Of a stretch of DNA of 10,351 nt, positions 8,279 through 10,351 are shown piece by piece. Numbering within the stretch: the first letter of the stretch is position 1; each line of letters starts with the position of its first letter. The stretch is from an uncultured Prevotellaceae bacterium (GTDB taxonomy: Bacteria; Bacteroidota; Bacteroidia; Bacteroidales; Bacteroidaceae). The stretch spans positions 1 to 10,351 of the forward strand of contig CAJKQZ010000078.1 of NCBI GenBank assembly GCA_905202115.1. The letters run 5' to 3'. Below the pieces are notes generated by a model that worked only from the letters and a program-made list of their open reading frames with translations, made no database searches and was not told the origin of the DNA. Both the position numbers and the translations under genes were made by a program.

Positions 8279-8308
8279 GAGATTCCTGTAAAAAGGAATC
8301 TCTTTTTT
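8279..8308 (+). terminator. Intrinsic terminator of tRNA-Gly
   Basis: An 8-bp perfect stem, GAGATTCC (8279-8286) with GGAATCTC (8295-8302), and an 8-nt loop are followed by six T residues (8303-8308). It starts one nucleotide after the encoded CCA. Confidence 0.9.
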
Positions 8309-8410
8309 GTTTGTTCTGTTGGCTGACGAATTGCAGGGTGGGGAACAGTCAAAAATTAGCAGGGATAAATTTTTATTTGGGCCGGAATTATTTTCTTCAA
8401 AAAAATCACT
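8309..8410. other. Intergenic stretch without a gene
   Basis: Between the tRNA terminator and repeat copy B I see no reading frame, RNA or motif worth naming. Together with copy B and the stretch to 8651 it forms a 343-nt gene-free interval. Confidence 0.5.
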
Positions 8411-8562
8411 GTAAAAAAGTTCCCGCAGGAAATTGAAAATATAAGGGAGATAATCGAAAATATGTCTGAGATAATTTAAAATATCTCAGACATATTTTTT
8501 GCTACATATACACCTGCTGATTTTCAAGTGCTTGGCCGCTGACCGTTTTTGTATGCAAAACT
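8411..8562 (+). repeat. Interspersed palindromic repeat, copy B (complete)
   Basis: A gap-free 152-nt partner of copy A in the same orientation. The central palindrome has 17-bp perfect arms (8457-8473 and 8482-8498) around an 8-nt centre and is followed by six T residues (8495-8500). It lies between the plus-strand tRNA and the 3' end of the minus-strand helicase, so the hairpin could terminate the helicase transcript. Confidence 0.9.
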
Positions 8563-8592
8563 ATACGGAAAAGCACCGCGATTCAACTATGT

Positions 8593-8622
8593 CAAAGGTA
8601 GAGGTAATGTTAGTTCGGCAAA
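8593..8622 (-). promoter_or_regulatory. Orphan promoter pointing into repeat B
   Basis: On the minus strand, TTTG (8619-8622), 18 bp and TACCTTTG (8593-8600) form a full consensus match with the same -7 sequence and spacer as the PCMD operon promoter. No protein gene follows. Transcription from about 8586 would run through the right half of repeat B into its hairpin, giving an RNA of roughly 130 nt. It may equally be a chance match. Confidence 0.4.
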
Positions 8623-8651
8623 ACTTAACGTTAATTAACTAGATAGTCTGT

Positions 8652-10106
8652 TCAGAAATCGAATTCGTCGGTTTCGGCGCGTTGGTTTTTCGGCCAGTTT
8701 ATGAGATAAAGGCGTTCGGTGGCGCGGGTCAACGCCGTGTAAAGCCAGCGCAGATAATTTATAGAGAGTATTTCGGGCGGAGCATAGCCCTGGTCGAGAA
8801 ACACGCGGCTCCATTGCCCACCCTGTGCCTTGTGGCATGTAACGGCATAGGCGTATTTTATCTGAAGTGCATTATAATAGGGGTCTTGCCGCAGGCGTTT
8901 CAGCCGTTCTTTCTTGCTGTGTATTTCCTGATAGTCGGCCATGACCGACTGATAGAGACGCAGGGAGTCTTCGCGCACTAATGCCGGCGCTTCGCTGTCG
9001 AGCGTGTCGAGCAGTACGCGGGCTTCGAACTCGAAATTGTCGTAATCGGGAAAACGCAGCGTGGCGTCGGCAAAACGAAAGCCGTGCATGGAATGGAAGT
9101 TGCGAACGTAGCGCACTTCGGCCATGTCGCCGTTTGCAATGAAGTCGTTCTGCTGCGCGTCTGCCGCATTGCTTTCGGCGGCCGCGAGAGCCGACCAGTA
9201 ATAATTGTTTTTTACAATCATTACTCTGTCGCCGGCCGAAAGGTCTCCTTCGCGTTCATAAATGCGTGCGCGTATTCCGCGGTTGTAGACTATGGCCCGC
9301 TTGTTGGAACGCGTTATTATCACTGTCTGGTCCGAACCTGCGTCGTCGTAACAGCTTTCAATCTCTTCTATGAGTTCTCCGCCGCTTATATAACGTATGT
9401 CGTCGTAGCTCTTTACCTCTGTTTTGGGAAAATCCTCGGGTTCTCCGTTGTCTATAAGCGTGCGTATGGCTGTAGCGTTTGCAAGTACGCCTGTGTCATG
9501 GCCTTGCCGCATAACCTGTCGCAGATCGGCCTGCATAACAGCCAGGCCGTATTGCGAGAGAACGCTGCTGTCGAGTGCGGGACTCAATTCTTCGCCTACT
9601 GGCGGCAGTTGCGCGGTGTCGCCCACGAGGAGCAGCCGGCAGCCGCTACCCTGGTAAACGAAACTTACAAGGTCGTCGAGCAGACGTCCCGAACCGAACA
9701 TCGAACCGCCGTCGTTCGCAATCATGGAGGCCTCGTCGACGATGAAAACGGCCCGTTTACGTTTGTTGAAACCGAGTTCGAAACCGGTGTCTTCGCCGTC
9801 GAATGTCTTTTGCCTGTAAATGGTTTTGTGGATAGTGTAAGCCTGCACGCCCGAATAGAGAGAAAAAACCTTTGCTGCGCGTCCCGTCGGGGCGAGCAGC
9901 ACGGGCTCGATACCCGCCTCCTTTAGGCTGAGCACGAGTGCGCTTACGAGCGATGTCTTTCCCGTACCAGCATATCCGCGCAGTATGAATGCGGCGAATG
10001 GCCGGCTTGTTTCCACGAAGCTGGCCATTGCGGCAAGAGCCCGATACTGTTCTTCGGTGGGGGTGAAGGGCAGGTTTTCGGACAATGCGGTGAGAATGTC
10101 TTTCAT
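8652..10106 (-). CDS. Superfamily 1 (RecD/Dda-like) DNA helicase
   Basis: A 484-aa ATP-dependent DNA helicase with the full superfamily 1B motif set. These are Gln20 in a Q-motif-like TEEQ, Walker A GYAGTGKTS (44-52), motif Ia APTGRAAKVF (72-81), Walker B VDEASM (123-128), motif III GDTAQLPPVG (162-171), motif IV near VIITRSNKRA, motif V AVTCHKAQGGQW (421-432) and motif VI YTALTRATE (456-464). It is shorter than full RecD2 and close in size to T4 Dda-type enzymes. It lacks RecBCD partners nearby, so a stand-alone role in replication or repair is likely but not provable here. The start at 10106 lies about 50 nt after a strong promoter's predicted transcription start; no clear Shine-Dalgarno is present. 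It ends converging on the tRNA unit, with repeat B between. Confidence 0.92.
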   Translation of the reverse strand: MKDILTALSENLPFTPTEEQYRALAAMASFVETSRPFAAFILRGYAGTGKTSLVSALVLSLKEAGIEPVLLAPTGRAAKVFSLYSGVQAYTIHKTIYRQKTFDGEDTGFELGFNKRKRAVFIVDEASMIANDGGSMFGSGRLLDDLVSFVYQGSGCRLLLVGDTAQLPPVGEELSPALDSSVLSQYGLAVMQADLRQVMRQGHDTGVLANATAIRTLIDNGEPEDFPKTEVKSYDDIRYISGGELIEEIESCYDDAGSDQTVIITRSNKRAIVYNRGIRARIYEREGDLSAGDRVMIVKNNYYWSALAAAESNAADAQQNDFIANGDMAEVRYVRNFHSMHGFRFADATLRFPDYDNFEFEARVLLDTLDSEAPALVREDSLRLYQSVMADYQEIHSKKERLKRLRQDPYYNALQIKYAYAVTCHKAQGGQWSRVFLDQGYAPPEILSINYLRWLYTALTRATERLYLINWPKNQRAETDEFDF

Positions 10107-10162
10107 CGGCGTTTTGTTTTCGTATCGTTAGGCTGTGGCGATGATTGCAGGCAAATTGCGTT

Positions 10163-10193
10163 CAAAGTTATCTGTTATTTTCCATACGGCAAA
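10163..10193 (-). promoter_or_regulatory. Promoter of the helicase gene
   Basis: On the minus strand, TTTG (10190-10193), a 19-bp spacer and TAACTTTG (10163-10170) match the Bacteroidota promoter exactly. Transcription should start near 10156, giving a leader of about 50 nt. Confidence 0.78.
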
Positions 10194-10254
10194 CATATAT
10201 GCGGCTGCGGCTTGTTTAACGGATACGGTATGCCTGCTTTGCGCGCCTTTAAAA

Positions 10255-10351
10255 CAGACAAAAACGGTCAGCGGCCAAGCAGTTGATAATCAGCGCGTGT
10301 ATATGTAGCAAAAAATATGTCTGAGATAATTCAAAATATCTCAGACATATT
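10255..10351 (-). repeat. Interspersed palindromic repeat, copy C (inverted, cut by window edge)
   Basis: The reverse complement matches the palindrome and right half of copies A and B, from the outer palindrome arm at 10351 to the TTTTTGTCTG end at 10255; the left half lies beyond the window. The arms visible are 10314-10328 and 10337-10351 (15 bp perfect). The match stops about 7 nt earlier than in A and B (before GCAAAACT). It lies upstream of the helicase promoter. Confidence 0.85.

Overview
The window looks like chromosomal DNA from a member of the order Bacteroidales (Bacteroidota). Four independent signs agree. FeoA and FeoB are fused in one polypeptide. Calycin-like and PCMD domains, typical of Bacteroidales, are present. 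Five good or near matches to the Bacteroidota promoter (TTTG, 18-19 bp, TAnnTTTG) lie upstream of genes or the tRNA. Shine-Dalgarno sequences are mostly weak. I cannot name a genus. There is no transposase, integrase, phage gene or CRISPR array.

Layout. Positions 1-290 hold no gene I can support, then a bidirectional terminator (291-322). A three-gene minus-strand operon (3860 down to 342) encodes a surface-type lipoprotein with a PCMD domain, a small outer-membrane beta-barrel, and a secreted calycin-like/PCMD/cadherin-like protein with a C-terminal tail; its promoter is at 3892-3921. Next is an intergenic stretch with repeat copy A (4158-4309). A minus-strand regulator (4327-5283) joins a RIC/YtfE-type di-iron hemerythrin domain to a LuxR helix-turn-helix. 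It is divergent from the plus-strand feoAB fusion (5525-7951), and the shared control region contains direct repeats spaced 42 bp. After feoAB come two hairpins, a tRNA-Gly(CCC) with its own promoter and terminator, repeat copy B (8411-8562), and a minus-strand RecD/Dda-like superfamily 1 helicase (8652-10106). Repeat copy C, inverted, runs off the right edge.

How the parts may work together. The regulator has all the expected RIC ligand positions and faces ferrous-iron uptake, which suggests an iron, oxygen or nitric-oxide responsive switch for feoAB; this is inference. The three envelope genes probably act together at the cell surface, but their substrate is unknown. The most unusual structural signal is a 152-nt intergenic repeat family built around a long perfect or near-perfect palindrome. 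It has two complete copies (about 91% identical), one copy cut by the window edge, and a diverged relic of the hairpin with a compensatory base-pair swap.
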